Shown: positions 36,573 through 48,528, counted from the stretch's first letter. The stretch: DNA of 64,000 nt from Lonicera japonica (GCA_021464415.1 CM038467.1:53177309-53241308), one strand, 5' to 3'. Numbers and translations: made by a program. Notes: generated by a model from the sequence alone, not told the origin.

Positions 36573-36678
36573 GAAACTAATCGCGATAAAAATTGATAAA
36601 CCGAGTCGTTTAAGAGAAATAAACGCACCAAACGACTTCAAAAATGAGCATATGAATGACAATATTATGCGTTTATCA
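36573..36678 (-). mobile_element. Minus-strand Athila LTR, 5' portion (other side of nested insertion)
   Basis: The reverse complement reads tgataaacgcataatattg and then aligns with the first ~106 bp of the Athila LTRs, to gcgattagtttc. It is followed directly by gtcta (36679-36683), which matches the duplication at 20223-20227. It joins the LTR part ending at 21783. Confidence 0.85.
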
Positions 36679-36683
36679 GTCTA

Positions 36684-38326
36684 GAAAATTTACAAGCTCA
36701 TAAGGTGTATTGCCTTAAAAAAAACGACAAAGTTTCAATGTGGGATATAAGAATTTTGATTTCTTAAACTCTCCTTTTCCCATTTCAAGTAACTCACTTT
36801 GGATGACAATTTATCATTCACCCGCTATTCATTTTGAGCAAGTAAATATATAACTTAAATGTACTCATGGAGGAGAACACGAATCCATAATTATTTTCTA
36901 AAATCGATCGCACGATTTTAAATAAACTTGCTCTCAAAATGGCCAAAAAATTAACTAAATTTTCAACAAACTTTACTAATTATGTTCTTTAAATTTTTTT
37001 GGGCAGAGGCAACTTCAAAATTTTCTTTGCAACCCACACTCATTGATCAAAATTTGCTTTGCCTCCCACAATCATCGAAAAGTGAATGTCTCATTAAAAG
37101 TATGTATAGAAAGGACAAGTGCAAGGCACACTCAAATTCCTCTCTATCTATCTATCTATCTATCTATTTATCTACGTCACACACAATTTGCTCAAAATTG
37201 GTTTAATTGACTCAATTCAATTGGTTTATTAGTTGAGAAGATTAAAGGACTATAAAGAGAAATTGAGGGGTTTGTTTATTGTAGAGAATGAATTGATGGA
37301 GAATTTTCTAATGTTTGTTTGAGGGATTAAAAAGATCGCAAATTTAAGGCTTATAATAAAAGGATGAGGGGTGTTGGTGGATTTGGAGAGGAAAGTGGGG
37401 GTGAGAAGGGAAAGGGAGTGGATCAGCTTGGTTTGGGGAACAATTTATGAAGAGTGACTTGATTTAATTGTGTATTTGATATGTAATGTCAAAAATATCC
37501 CTGCACATGCCTTGCATGTGTTCATTTTATCAAGACTTTTAACGAGACATCTATTTTTCGACAAGTGTGGGTGGTGGAGCAAACATTGAATTTGCCTTTG
37601 CCGGAATTTTTTTTTTCAAAGACGACCGTGTGACAATTGGTAAACTTTAGAAGTGAAAATTGCTAATTACCCGACTTTACAACTATCCATACTTTCAAAG
37701 AAAACAATATGGGAGCATATTTGTTATAATCAGGCTATGTACATAGTAAAGAGAGTAAGAGAACTATGAACTACAAGAAAGATATCCTTACAATGTTGAA
37801 AGGTATTTTGTAGAATGGACAATAAGGGCCCAATATTAGATGAAGACTTTGATCATTTGATTGATAAAATTTAGGGAATATTTCCCTTTGACTTAATTTT
37901 TTTTAATTTTTTTAAGTGAGTTTGGATTGGATTTATTTTACATTGGTTTCACCAAAGTGAAAATCAAATCAATCCAATGTTTAATCAATTTTCTGAAATC
38001 AACTTCACAAGATTTGTAGAATCCAATCAAAATTGAATTATGCATATCCTTACTAATCAAGTACATTTTGTGATGAAACACAATTTTTTTCACCAAAGAG
38101 TAAATTCATTGATGAAATATAATTACATTTCATTGCAAATACTTTGTCGCTAAAGGTGAAAATTAATTCTATGAAGATAATAAGTTTTCATCACTAATAT
38201 TTATTACATATGATTCCCAAATTACTTCATATACATTGTACATGAATTGAGTTTGCCACCATGATAAGTTTGAAATAAATCCTCAATGGGTGTACTTCTT
38301 TTTATCACCCTTTACTAATGGACTAC
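36684..38326. other. Spacer downstream of CHY1 copy 2
   Basis: AT-rich sequence holding the 3' flank of the CHY1 gene, a tatc microsatellite at about 37144-37168, and a gtcac/gtgac-type repeat tract at 38060-38210. A weak ORF at 36982-37206 overlaps the microsatellite and is not convincing. No other gene seen. Confidence 0.5.
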
Positions 38327-41300
38327 TTACAGCCTTGATAACATAGTGGAGGATAATTGGGATCTTATAGGAAGTTTTAATGACTCCCACTCTTCATCCT
38401 CAAAATTTGAGAAACATTTGTGCACCATTTCTTCGTTCACTAGCTCTAGTTTCGAAGGCACCCACTATTAGAAAAAAGAAAAAAAATAATTATCCCACAT
38501 ATAGTAAGTATGAATCTGTAAATGATGAAAACACATTTTTCTCAAAAGTAATTAAAAATTTTGCCAACTAGAATCTTAAACTCCATAAGAAATATTAATG
38601 AAACATACATGTGGATTCTTATCTTTATCAATTAACATGGCTCTAGAACCCTGCATGCAAAATTTTTAATATATTGATTAGAAAATAAGAAAACTTTGTT
38701 CAATTGATAAAAAATTATAATTCAATTTTGGATCTAACTCCTCCAAGGTTATGAAAATCACTTTAGTTGTAAAGTTATGCAATCTGGGTCGTTAATAGTA
38801 AATTGAACATTTCATTTCGAGTCCTCGCTAGAAAAAGTGTATAGCTTTAGCAAGGACTCTACTGAATTTAAGCTAATCCGAGTTGTTCAATTTAGCATTA
38901 AGGGTTCAGATTGCATAAATTTACCTATAAAAGTGACTTTTGTCACTTTAGAGGTTGTGACTCTGACACTTATAAACCAAATGAGCGATGAAAAGAACGT
39001 TCAAACAAACCTCGAAGAAATCATCACTAATTGTTCGCCTTATAATGTGAGAGATGATGTTAAATTCACGAATGAGACATTGATCAAGTTTTTGATCCCT
39101 TCCATCCCTAATCTACTCACCAAATAAAATATAAAATCAATGAGTTAATTTCGACAAAATTAGCATTCCAAACTTAGTCACTAAATTGATGTTGACCTAC
39201 CGAACGTAAAAACACTTTTAGGCTTGTCGGAGAAGCTATCTTCATCGAGTTTATCGCGTCAAGGATCCAATGGTCTTCTCTATCTGCAATAACTCCCTCC
39301 TAAGATAGCGCAAAATGAGAAAAGTATATTGGGATTTGCGTTCCAAGTGAATATTGTATTTGAATTTAAGAAACCTTTTGTTTTGAAATTCAACATTATA
39401 ACTAGCAAAAATCTTATTTGATGTTAAATTATAGTATCTTAACAATCACATAATTTTTTTTTTCTATAATCAAAGAATAAGCCTCTGTTTGATGACAAGA
39501 TAGATAATGATAGGAAAAATCATTAATTTAGGTAAGAAGTTAGAAAATAAGTTGAGGGATGTAGTGAGATGTTGTCTTACTATTTCGCTTTTTTCCATCG
39601 AAAAAAATTTCCCGAAAAATAAAGCTTTTCCACAAGAAATAAAGAAGGATGGATAACATCTATTCATAAAAAATAGAGAGCATCTCTCCAAGTCACATAA
39701 CTTATTTTCTAACTTTTCACACAAAATCAATTTGTTCCCCTTATTTTGAGACGCATTCAAAATTTATATTAGTCTTGTCAATTTTTCTTCGTAACAATAG
39801 AAAATTTGAAAAATAATCATACATCATACATCATTCATATTCAATGAGTTTTATTATATTACTACATACACAATATAAGATTGAAAATATAATTATTTCA
39901 TAGATCTCACAAGTTTTTGTCTAGAAAATAATTTTTTTTTTTTGCATAAACGAAAACATACCAGTGATGATAATATTTCTTCAACAGTTTTTTCTGGAAA
40001 AGCATTTGTTGATAATCTCCAATCTATAATCAATACACCTCCAAGTTAGTAAAATACATAGCATCTTTATATTACTATATGCATATCATCAATTTAACAT
40101 GGTCAATTGACTTTTTTCATCGTTAAAGTTTATCAATTTTGTCACTTTGGACCTGATATTTAGTTGCCCCAATGTCCTCAAAGTTTGAATTATGTCTCAG
40201 TTTCATTCAAAAAAGGTCAAGGCGTCCAATTTTGGATGAAAGTAGAGATCGACTCAAATTTTGAGGTCTAAAGTGACAAATGAAATATCGGGGACCAATT
40301 TAAGAAAATAAGTAAATTTTAAGGGTGTAAAAGATCAATTATTGATTTACAATGAAGAAGGAAACAATACCAACCGTATATTCCTATATGTATATCATAA
40401 TTTTAACATGGGTAATTGACTCTTTTTTTTACCGTTATAGTTTATCCGTTTTCTCACTTTGGACCTAATATTTTAGTTGTCTCAGTGATCTTAAAGTTTG
40501 AACTATGTTTCATTTTCATCCAAAACATGGTCCAAGCATTCAAATTTGGATGAAAGTAGAACTCAACTCAAACTTTTAGGCCAAAAGTTAGACAAATGAA
40601 ATTTTACAGACCAAAGTAAGAAAATAAGTAAACGTTAAGGACATAAAAGATCAATTACTTATTTAAAATGAAGGAAACAATGGAAACTTTTTACCTTGAG
40701 GTGATGCTATCTTGTGTCAAGTCTATTTCGTGTGAAAATTTATTGACAATCTCGTATATCATAGATACGTTAAAGACATTAGATGAAGCCGTAATATCAA
40801 GTGCATTTTCGAGCAAAGAAATATCCTAGAAAAGTTGAAAACAAGTTTTAATACTATGTATTGTATGTAAACATGTGATAATTAGCACTAACTAATTAAG
40901 CATGCATCTTTAATTTCATTTCAAGATTGAGGAAAACCACTAAATCTTCAGTATTATGTAATTGTACATTCAATGATACTATAAGTTTGTAGAGGGTAAT
41001 TAGCAAAAATGACCAATGAAGTTTGACACAATTCCCTCGCTCGTCCCTAGAGTTTAATTTTTTGTTGAAACATCCTTAAAGTTTATAATTTGTCATTCGC
41101 ATGTCCAAAACTAGATGCCTAGTTAGAAACTTGGATGGAAAACGCACATGGTTGTCACATGACTCTATTTTAAGGGGTATTTTCAGTACTCTTGCTTTAG
41201 TGGGACAAAGAGGAGAGAATAAAATAGAGAAAATAAAATCTTGAAGAAGAGCTCGTGAGGAATAAAAGAGAGAACAATAGAGGTTGTACTCTGTTTCGGC

Positions 41301-44300
41301 TTGTTCCTCATTGACCGCTTCAACACTAGATTAATGTTTTCCATAAATCAACGAAGAGTTAACCTTACTCCATTTCTGCGAGAACTATGATCTCTTCCCC
41401 TCGACAAGATATATAGTGATTTGGTTCGCCGATGTCCAGATCTTCTATCTGAGAATTGATTGAAACGTTTTGTATTTGACTGATGGATGGATTCTCACAT
41501 TGTCGATGTTGATTTCTCTATCTCAGTCGAAAAAGACAACTAGAAAAACCACTACACCACCTTCCACTATCTCCCCAACAATTAGTCAACTGTCAATTAA
41601 TATTTTTCCTTTTGATTTTTGATTTTTGAACAAAAATTTTAAATTTTTATGAAAGAAATTGACAAATTGTTTGTAGGAGAAGAAATTTAGTGTTAATTTG
41701 CATCGACATAATAAGGAGGAAAGCAAACAAAAATGAAACGAGTGATTAAATTTGGGGTAGTTATCAAAAATATTTGTATTTTGGTAGACGGTAATTTTAG
41801 GTAAAGGGAAAGGAGAAGAAGGAGAAGAAGAAGAAGAAGAAGAAGGTGATGGCGATGGCGATGGGACCGTCGCTGGAGTTCCACAAGCACCGTGGATCGA
41901 GTGATCGTAGAGAGAGACTCAAGCGTTCTTCTTCACCGGCGCCATTCGTCGGCGTCGGAGGTTCGGGAAAGAAATCTAAGTTAGGTGAAGGAATCAAGGA
42001 GATTAGGAAGAAACTGATGTTCTCCTTCGTCGGCGCTATTCTTTGGTCTTTTATTTTCCGAAAAACTTTCTTCCTCGTCTACTAAAGCAAGGGTACCGAA
42101 AATGCCCCTTAAAATAGAGTCATGTGACAACCACGTGTGTTTTTCGTCCATGTTTTTAAAAGGACATCCAGGTTTGGACGAGCAAGGGACAAATTAGAAA
42201 TTTTAAGAATGCTTCAACCGAAAATTAAACTTTAGGGGCGAGCGAGGGATTTTGACCAAACTTCAGGGATCAATTTTGCTAATTACCCATTTGTAGAAGT
42301 TAATGAAAGAAACCTATCATTGGGTACACTTAAATTACCTTTGAAAGGATAAAATTAGTTGCAAGACCACATGCTAACATCGATTTCCCATCTAATCTCG
42401 CACCCGTCAACCCTAGATATTCTCCTGTATATGTGTTTGAGAAATTGTTTTATAAAATTACATCATACATGATAAAATAATATACATTAAGCTAGCTAGA
42501 TTAATCGCATTTATAGCAAAGACAAAAATTGTAATTATCTCCTGTTACCAAGGTAGCCGGGAAGTCGTGATAAAAAATGCGAGGCCCCAACATCTGGAAG
42601 TAGTCCTATTGATACTTCTGGCATAGCAAATATCTGCACAAGTTTATAAAATACAAACCTTTAATAGATTCTAGTAAACTTGTGCAGCTCTTTTATTTCA
42701 TATTATTTTACAATTACTATTTAGATATAGGGTTTCTACAATTAATTGATTCGTAATTTTTGTTTCAAGGTAGTTCATAAGAAGTTCAATTATATAGGGA
42801 AATTCTCGAGTGACTGCGATTGCCTAGGTATGCTAAAAGCGTCCAATAATGCTCGGGAGATTCTGGGTTCGAATCCCACAATGGGTCAAAGATATTGTTT
42901 TCTAAACACCATAATACCACCACATTCACTTTGTTTGAAATGATTTCCCTCTACCCATTGGATTTTTCCGTGAATGTAACCATGCACCCTTTAATTTTGG
43001 GTTCATGATAATACTGTATTAATCTTAATACTTGAAATGCCATATATCCATGTTTATGTCTAATGAAATAAAAATTTCGTGTTAAAAGGGATTAACGACG
43101 ACTAGAGAGCGTCTAAGAAATGAGGAGATGAACAACTTGCCAAATTATCAAAACTAAATAAAATATAGTTTTCTATAGATAATTGGGGTGAAAAATTAAA
43201 TCATTTAGGTGAAAATCTTTTGCATTCATTTAGTGATTTAGTGTAAGAAATAAATCACATAGGTGATTTATCTTTTTAAGTTCAGTTGCCTGCTATCAAA
43301 ATAACTTTTTGTGGCAAATAAATTTTGTCACTAAAGTTAAGTTTTTCATCACAATCACTTAGGTGACGAAGGATTTCTTAGCAATCACATAAGTGACCAA
43401 ATATTTCGTCACGACATAGTCGATCACTAAAAGTCTTCGGTGCAAAAAAATATTATTTTCTTCATAAAAGTTTTGATCACCATATAAAGGTTCTTAATTA
43501 TATTATGGCAAATACCCTTTAATGACAAAATTTTGAGTTTTGTCACCAATTTCTTAGCTATCGCCACTATTGTGATGAATTGCAAATTTTATCAGTAAAT
43601 GAATACATTAGGTGATGAAATACAAATTTTTGTTAGTATTTCTTCACTAATATTTTGTCATTAAATGTGCATATTTTATGACAAAAACACATTTTTGGTA
43701 GAAAAATCTCATCATTAATTGAACAATTTGTTGTTATACGTACAGTCTTTTCGGTAACAATTCGGAATCTCGCATTCATAGATATTCCAGCACCTCCTCC
43801 CATTACAATGCCATTTATCAACGCAACCTAAAAAATTTATTGAGTCACAAGAAATTAAAGTTTTGAAATACGCAATATAGTTAAATAAATATAAAATATA
43901 AATGCCAAATTTTTTTATCTCACCACTGGTTTTTTATATGTTCCAAGTAAGTAGTCTAAGGTGAGTTGCTTCCTGTAAAAATTTGCACCAAATCTCCAAT
44001 GTCCTATTTCATTCATGAATTTATGTTAGCTATACATAAATAAATATGTATGTATTTTGTGCCTCTACACGTGCATTAACCTTTCTTCAAGCAAATTAAG
44101 CGAAATAAACAACATTTTTAAAAGGAAATATATTGCGAATACGCAATGTTATTTAGAAAGTTTCTTTTTAGTACGAGTTACACTACTATATTTACATATA
44201 AAAGGTTAATGAGACAATTTTTATCTAGTTAATTCACAATTTATGTATGTTGTCTTGGCTTTGTTGTATTGCTATTGTAATGGCAACAAAAATACGCTAA

Positions 44301-47300
44301 AACTCATATAAATGATTTAGAAGTATCCCAAAAGATTGTTACAAAACAAAACTAAATGTTATTCTAAAACAACAAACATTCCATTGGACTAAAGTGAAAC
44401 AAATTGTAATTGTTTTGGCTTTATATGTGAATCTTGTAAGTTTATGGACCAAAGTGAGACTTGACCAATATTTTAGGGGGCAAAAAAGTGTGATTTACCC
44501 ATCTTTTTATTTGATTGGTACTATAACATTTTGTATAAAATATTATACATAGATGTTGTCCTCCAATTTACAAATTGGCTAATTTAATCTTAATTCGTAA
44601 ATTATCAAATTTGAGTGTTTTGTCACAAAAAATGAACTAGTATATAAGTCATAAATTTTAGTTAATACATAAGATATTAAATAAAAAAATGCAAAAACAA
44701 ATATTAATAAAATACAAAAAAATTGACAAAAATACAAAAATACAAAAAAAAAAGACATCCATTAAATTTGAATTTTGTGTAAAAAGATTGTGCAAAATAC
44801 AATATCACTTTACATTGCCACGTTAGATTTCTCTTTCCTAAAAAAATTAATTTTTTTTTTGAAATGTAATAACTTATAATACAAAATATAGATTTTAATA
44901 AAAATTATATATTTAAAATATGTTAATCAAGACACCTATATTTACTAACCATTAGTTTGAAGTCGCATGTATTTTCAAAACAAAACCTATGTAAATGGTT
45001 AGTTTATAAATAGGTGCAGGTCTTGTTTTGAAAATATGAGCGTACCCTAACCATTTGCTATATGCATATGTTCAAACTCTATCTATTCTTCCTCAACTCA
45101 CCCGACATGTTGTAATTGTATGATATTATAATTTTATTTGAAGAAACATTATTATATTTAAATCAAATCGGATGGATATATCAAATAGTTAATCTAATAA
45201 TTTTTTACATAAAAATAAACATTACAATTGTCTCAATTTATCTAAAACTACCTAGACATGCATGTGCCTATGGCACTACTGACTTCAACCTATATCGGAT
45301 TTTTGTTATGAAACTCATATCTATAAGAACCAAAATTCAATATAAGCAGTTAGTCAAAAAGAACCCAACTCAACTGGAACTAATTTTGTTTTAATAAACC
45401 CAAATACACTCCATTTCAATATACATAAGTCCAAACTCAACCTGCTCAACCTTGGCTCTCGCCCATCTTATTGTAGTTATAAGATACTATAAGAGTATTT
45501 CATCAAAAATTATTACATTTAGGCCAGGTTTAGTCAAAACGGGTTAAATTTATACAAATTTGAACCCAAGTTGTTTAATGTGACAAGCTTTGGTTGTGGA
45601 ACTCATATGTGCCTTTAACTCGATTTATCATGCCCCGACCAAATCGACATATTATAATTTATAATATTATAACCATATTGAAAGAAAAATTTTTATTCTC
45701 AAATTGGGTCAAACATGCTAATCTCATAAAAATAAAAAAATAAAAATTGTTCTAATTAATCTAATTCCATCTAGATAAGTATAAGTTTGTTCAGTAATAA
45801 AATTGTATGGGACACTATTGCATTTTTATTGATTGCTTTTTGGAAACAAAAGAAGAAGTTCATCTAGATAACAATTGAAAAAATTAATTGGTACATGTTA
45901 TATTATAATAACTCTTGAAACTAAGAATTAAATAATCATGATTTTACAATTGCTCATATTTAATATTCCTCCATCAGACATATAAACTAGTTTAACTCGA
46001 AATTTGATAATAAATTAAATATTCCATTTTGGAAACTAAGAAATGAAATATTACTAATTTGGTAATTTCTCATATTGTTCATATTTAATATTCATCCATC
46101 ATTAATTGCCAATATATTAAAATTCTTTGTACTTTATTTATAGATAGTTAAATTAATATGGAAAGAAATTAGAATTTTGATGCAAATTGGAAACAAATAT
46201 AATTGGATATCTTTAGAAATATTTTCAAATTTATTTGGGATATACAGGTAGTCACAACTATGCTTTAAATTACAAACGTGTCACAATACCTATCAGCCAA
46301 TAAATTAAAAGATAACTAGTTGAGGACAAATTATAAACACCACTTATTACATAAAAAAAATTTAGCAAAAAATATATATTTTATTAATAAATAATAAATT
46401 AATTATAAATGAGATAATTTATGCGATTGACCCGCGACAAAATAATATAAGTGTCATCGTTTTTACCTGCAGTAACCAAACTAATAAAAGCTGTAACATC
46501 ACCTCCTGCACAGAAAGCTTTTCCGTTTGCCTGCATAGTTAAAGGTGATTTTAAGCAATAAAATAAGTTGGAAAATCAGTACAAAAAAAAATTTGTAAAA
46601 TGAAAAGATATGAACCTACTTTTCTAAACTTATTTGTTAAAATAAATTAAAGAAAAAATGCTGAATAAAAAAAAGAATAAATAAATTGATATAACCATTT
46701 TCCCACCTTTAAAATAACAAGATTTACTGTTGGATCGTTCTCATACAGCTCTGACTTTTTTAGCATTTGGCAAACCTGGCAGCAAAATTATTAGATTTCG
46801 TGAATAGAATAAATTTTTCTCAGTTTTGGAACAAGTGAGGTTGTAACCCATCTCACATTATCCATCTATTCTTATATATATTGTCTTGGTGGATTTTATA
46901 TCTTATTTGCGAATGTGAGATTTATAGTCCTAGCAATTATATATAAAAGGGTGTGCATTGTATTTCTTTCATGATTGTACATTGCTACGACGATATAACT
47001 TGATATTTTACTTGTATGGTATAAATTTTTGAATGTTAAGTCAATTGTTGGAAATTTAAAATAAATAAATATTTCATTGTTAATTTTTTTTTTTATTTAA
47101 AATTAATCATAAATATCTAATTAAAAGTGAAGGGGATAGGGAGGGTTAGAAAACAAATGAAAGAGAAACACTTGGAAAAAAATAGAAGCTGCGTGGAAAA
47201 TATAATATAAGCAGAGGATATGAACTCACAACCTCTCCTCGATCTAACGATAAATGAATTTATTAATCAAATTAATCAATAAGACAATCATTTATTTTTT

Positions 47301-48454
47301 GGCATTTTTGTGAACAATTAAGACAATGTAGGCATTTCACATAATTCTAAGTCCAAGATATACATATATATATGTATATATATGCATATATGGTTCATAT
47401 TTGGTACGAATCATTCCTATATTGGCACAACCTTTAGTAAAAAAAAATCTTTGCAAAATCTTGGGGAGATGGTTTTAGAAATAAAATCATTTTAAAAGTG
47501 CAGTCCACTTACGAACGAACATGACCAAATCTTGGCCATGTACATATACACTTTTGATAAATATAACATATTGTTAAGGATAGTATAATTCTCATATGAT
47601 TGGGATCTTTAGCGATAGATTTATGACTCTAAAATATTAGGAAATTTTTTTTAGTTACTAAAACTGTCGGTAAAAGTCCAGTTCGTGCAGACCAGTCTTA
47701 AAGAATTTTATTTTTTTTGTATATAAAGAATATATATAAGTACTTGAACAAATAGATTTACCATACCATCTCATGGTTGAGGCTGTTGAGTTTCTTGGGT
47801 TGATTTAATATTATTTTCCGCACACCCAAACCTTCATCAAAAAGTACCTGTTGATGCAATTAATTAATTAATAATTAGTATCATACTAAATGTCTTGGTG
47901 ATAGGTTTTAAAATTAGATTTAACTTCTTTTCTTTATATTAATTCTTATTTTCTCTATGCAATATATCACTCAACTTAACAAATATCAATGAGAGATCCA
48001 GGATGATAAGCTCTTAATTACGTATTAAAATAGAAAAAAAAAATGCATAATCAGGACACACATAACTGGGTTGGAAAATTTTCCTTTTTTTTTTTTTTTT
48101 TTGAGGAAAGCAACTCTCTCTCTCTCTCGTCTATACCCATCTCTCTAATGAAGCACCTCTGTATTTTCTAAAGTTGCTGCCACGACCACCGTGAGCGGCG
48201 ACGAACATGACATTTCAATAGTTACCGGAGGTTACAAAACACTGGCTGTTACCGGAAGTAACAACTACCGGTGGTTACAAAACGTAGAATAAATTTGTGT
48301 ATTGTATCGCTTTAACTGAAGTGCAGTACTCACCAAAAAAATAAACCAAAATTTTAATTAATTCAAAACCATTTTTCCAACGGAGAAATTTAAAGAAAGT
48401 AAATAAATGAATAGGGAGTACCTGGTTTGGTTCTTTTTCGATTGAAATGGCCAT
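38327..48454 (-). CDS. CHY1: CHY1-like 3-hydroxyisobutyryl-CoA hydrolase, copy 2 (14 exons, frameshift in exon 10)
   Basis: Complete minus-strand gene. Exons: 48422-48454, 47767-47847, 46707-46775, 46467-46530, 43924-44003, 43744-43827, 42549-42633, 42339-42424, 40695-40825, 39962-40023, 39201-39299, 39011-39112, 38609-38650, 38327-38464; all introns GT-AG. Beyond the segments shared with copy 1 it shows IFAMPEVSIGLLPDVGASHF (exon 7, conserved Glu and Asp), EYLGLTGARLDG (exon 8), the KCFSRK region (exon 10), IASPTSLKVFLRS (exon 11), DQCLIREFNI (exon 12), AMLIDKDKNPH (exon 13) and LKLPIRSQL (exon 14). It ends in SRL, a recognised plant peroxisomal targeting tripeptide. Summed exons are 1156 nt, one more than a multiple of three. 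The extra base is an A6 run in exon 10 where the family pattern needs A5, so the frame breaks after KCFSRK. Without it the product would be about 384 residues, close to the Arabidopsis protein. Either a young pseudogene or a homopolymer sequencing error. Intron 8 holds a Pack-MULE-like element and intron 12 a foldback element. Confidence 0.87.
38757..38936. repeat. Foldback (MITE-like) element in intron 12 of CHY1 copy 2
   Basis: Arms 38757-38808 and 38884-38936 are imperfect reverse complements, with atgcaatctg against cagattgcat and taaattgaac against gttcaattta as perfect blocks. A second inner stem is formed by gagtcctcgcta (38819-38830) and tagcaaggactc (38848-38859). The whole can form a long hairpin in the CHY1 pre-mRNA. 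No coding potential; the plus-strand ORF here is incidental. Confidence 0.65.
40071..40379. repeat. Tandem MITE-like unit 1 in intron 9 of CHY1 copy 2
   Basis: About 309-bp unit repeated head to tail at 40380-40690. It carries imperfect inverted termini of its own (caattgactttt...gttaaagtttatc against the reverse complement of gtaaattttaagggtgtaaaagatcaatta) and tcactttgga-type internal motifs. This suggests a MITE duplicated together with its flank (tatatgcatatcat). Confidence 0.6.
40380..40690. repeat. Tandem MITE-like unit 2 in intron 9 of CHY1 copy 2
   Basis: Second copy of the preceding unit, about 80-85% similar by eye. Its right edge lies within a few bases of the donor end of exon 9 (exon low end 40695). 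Confidence 0.6.
40994..42288. mobile_element. Long-TIR, Pack-MULE-like element in intron 8 of CHY1 copy 2
   Basis: Inverted termini of 208 bp each (40994-41201 and 42081-42288), starting gggtaattagcaaaa and still matching at the inner edge (ggttgtcacatgactctatt in both). An 8-bp duplication tttgtaga flanks it at 40986-40993 and 42290-42297, 9 bp with one mismatch if the next base is counted. The 879-bp interior has no transposase but includes a GC-richer ORF. Long TIRs, a target duplication of about 9 bp and foreign interior sequence are the marks of Pack-MULEs. Confidence 0.75.
41846..42085 (+). CDS. Captured or chance ORF inside the Pack-MULE-like element (unknown product)
   Basis: 79 codons, product not recognised. 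It begins in a (GAA)n tract typical of plant 5' leaders, then MAMAMGPSLEFHKHRGSS, a basic Arg/Lys/Ser-rich stretch (RRERLKRSSS), a Gly-rich segment (VGVGGSGKKSK), then a hydrophobic tail (FSFVGAILWSF) ending inside the right TIR. Base composition is richer in GC than the surroundings, which suggests a captured first exon of a host gene, with the 3' end supplied by the TIR. Opposite-strand ORFs over the GAA tract are by-products. Confidence 0.35.
   Translation: MMAMAMGPSLEFHKHRGSSDRRERLKRSSSPAPFVGVGGSGKKSKLGEGIKEIRKKLMFSFVGAILWSFIFRKTFFLVY
42780..42958 (+). repeat. Possible tRNA-derived SINE relic in intron 6 of CHY1 copy 2
   Basis: Perfect RNA polymerase III B-box ggttcgaatcc at 42866-42876 with upstream sequence that could hold a degenerate A-box. 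No cloverleaf can be drawn, so it is not a tRNA. Termini not found. Confidence 0.3.
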
Positions 48455-48528
48455 AGAGAAGTGTTTTGCAGTAACTGAGAAAATTATGTCTTTGGAAATA
48501 ATGCAAAAAAGTGAAAGGTTTCTTCCTT

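Noticed and set aside
38837..39127. 96-codon plus-strand ORF
   Set aside because: It overlaps CHY1 exon 12 on the opposite strand and the foldback element; the minus-strand exon matches the family and explains the sequence.
41693..41997. Leu- and Phe-rich minus-strand ORFs
   Set aside because: Caused by translating the (GAA)n tract in reverse; low-complexity artefacts.
42838..42900. Possible tRNA gene (perfect ggttcgaatcc B-box)
   Set aside because: No acceptor, D or anticodon arm pairing can be drawn; treated as a possible SINE relic.
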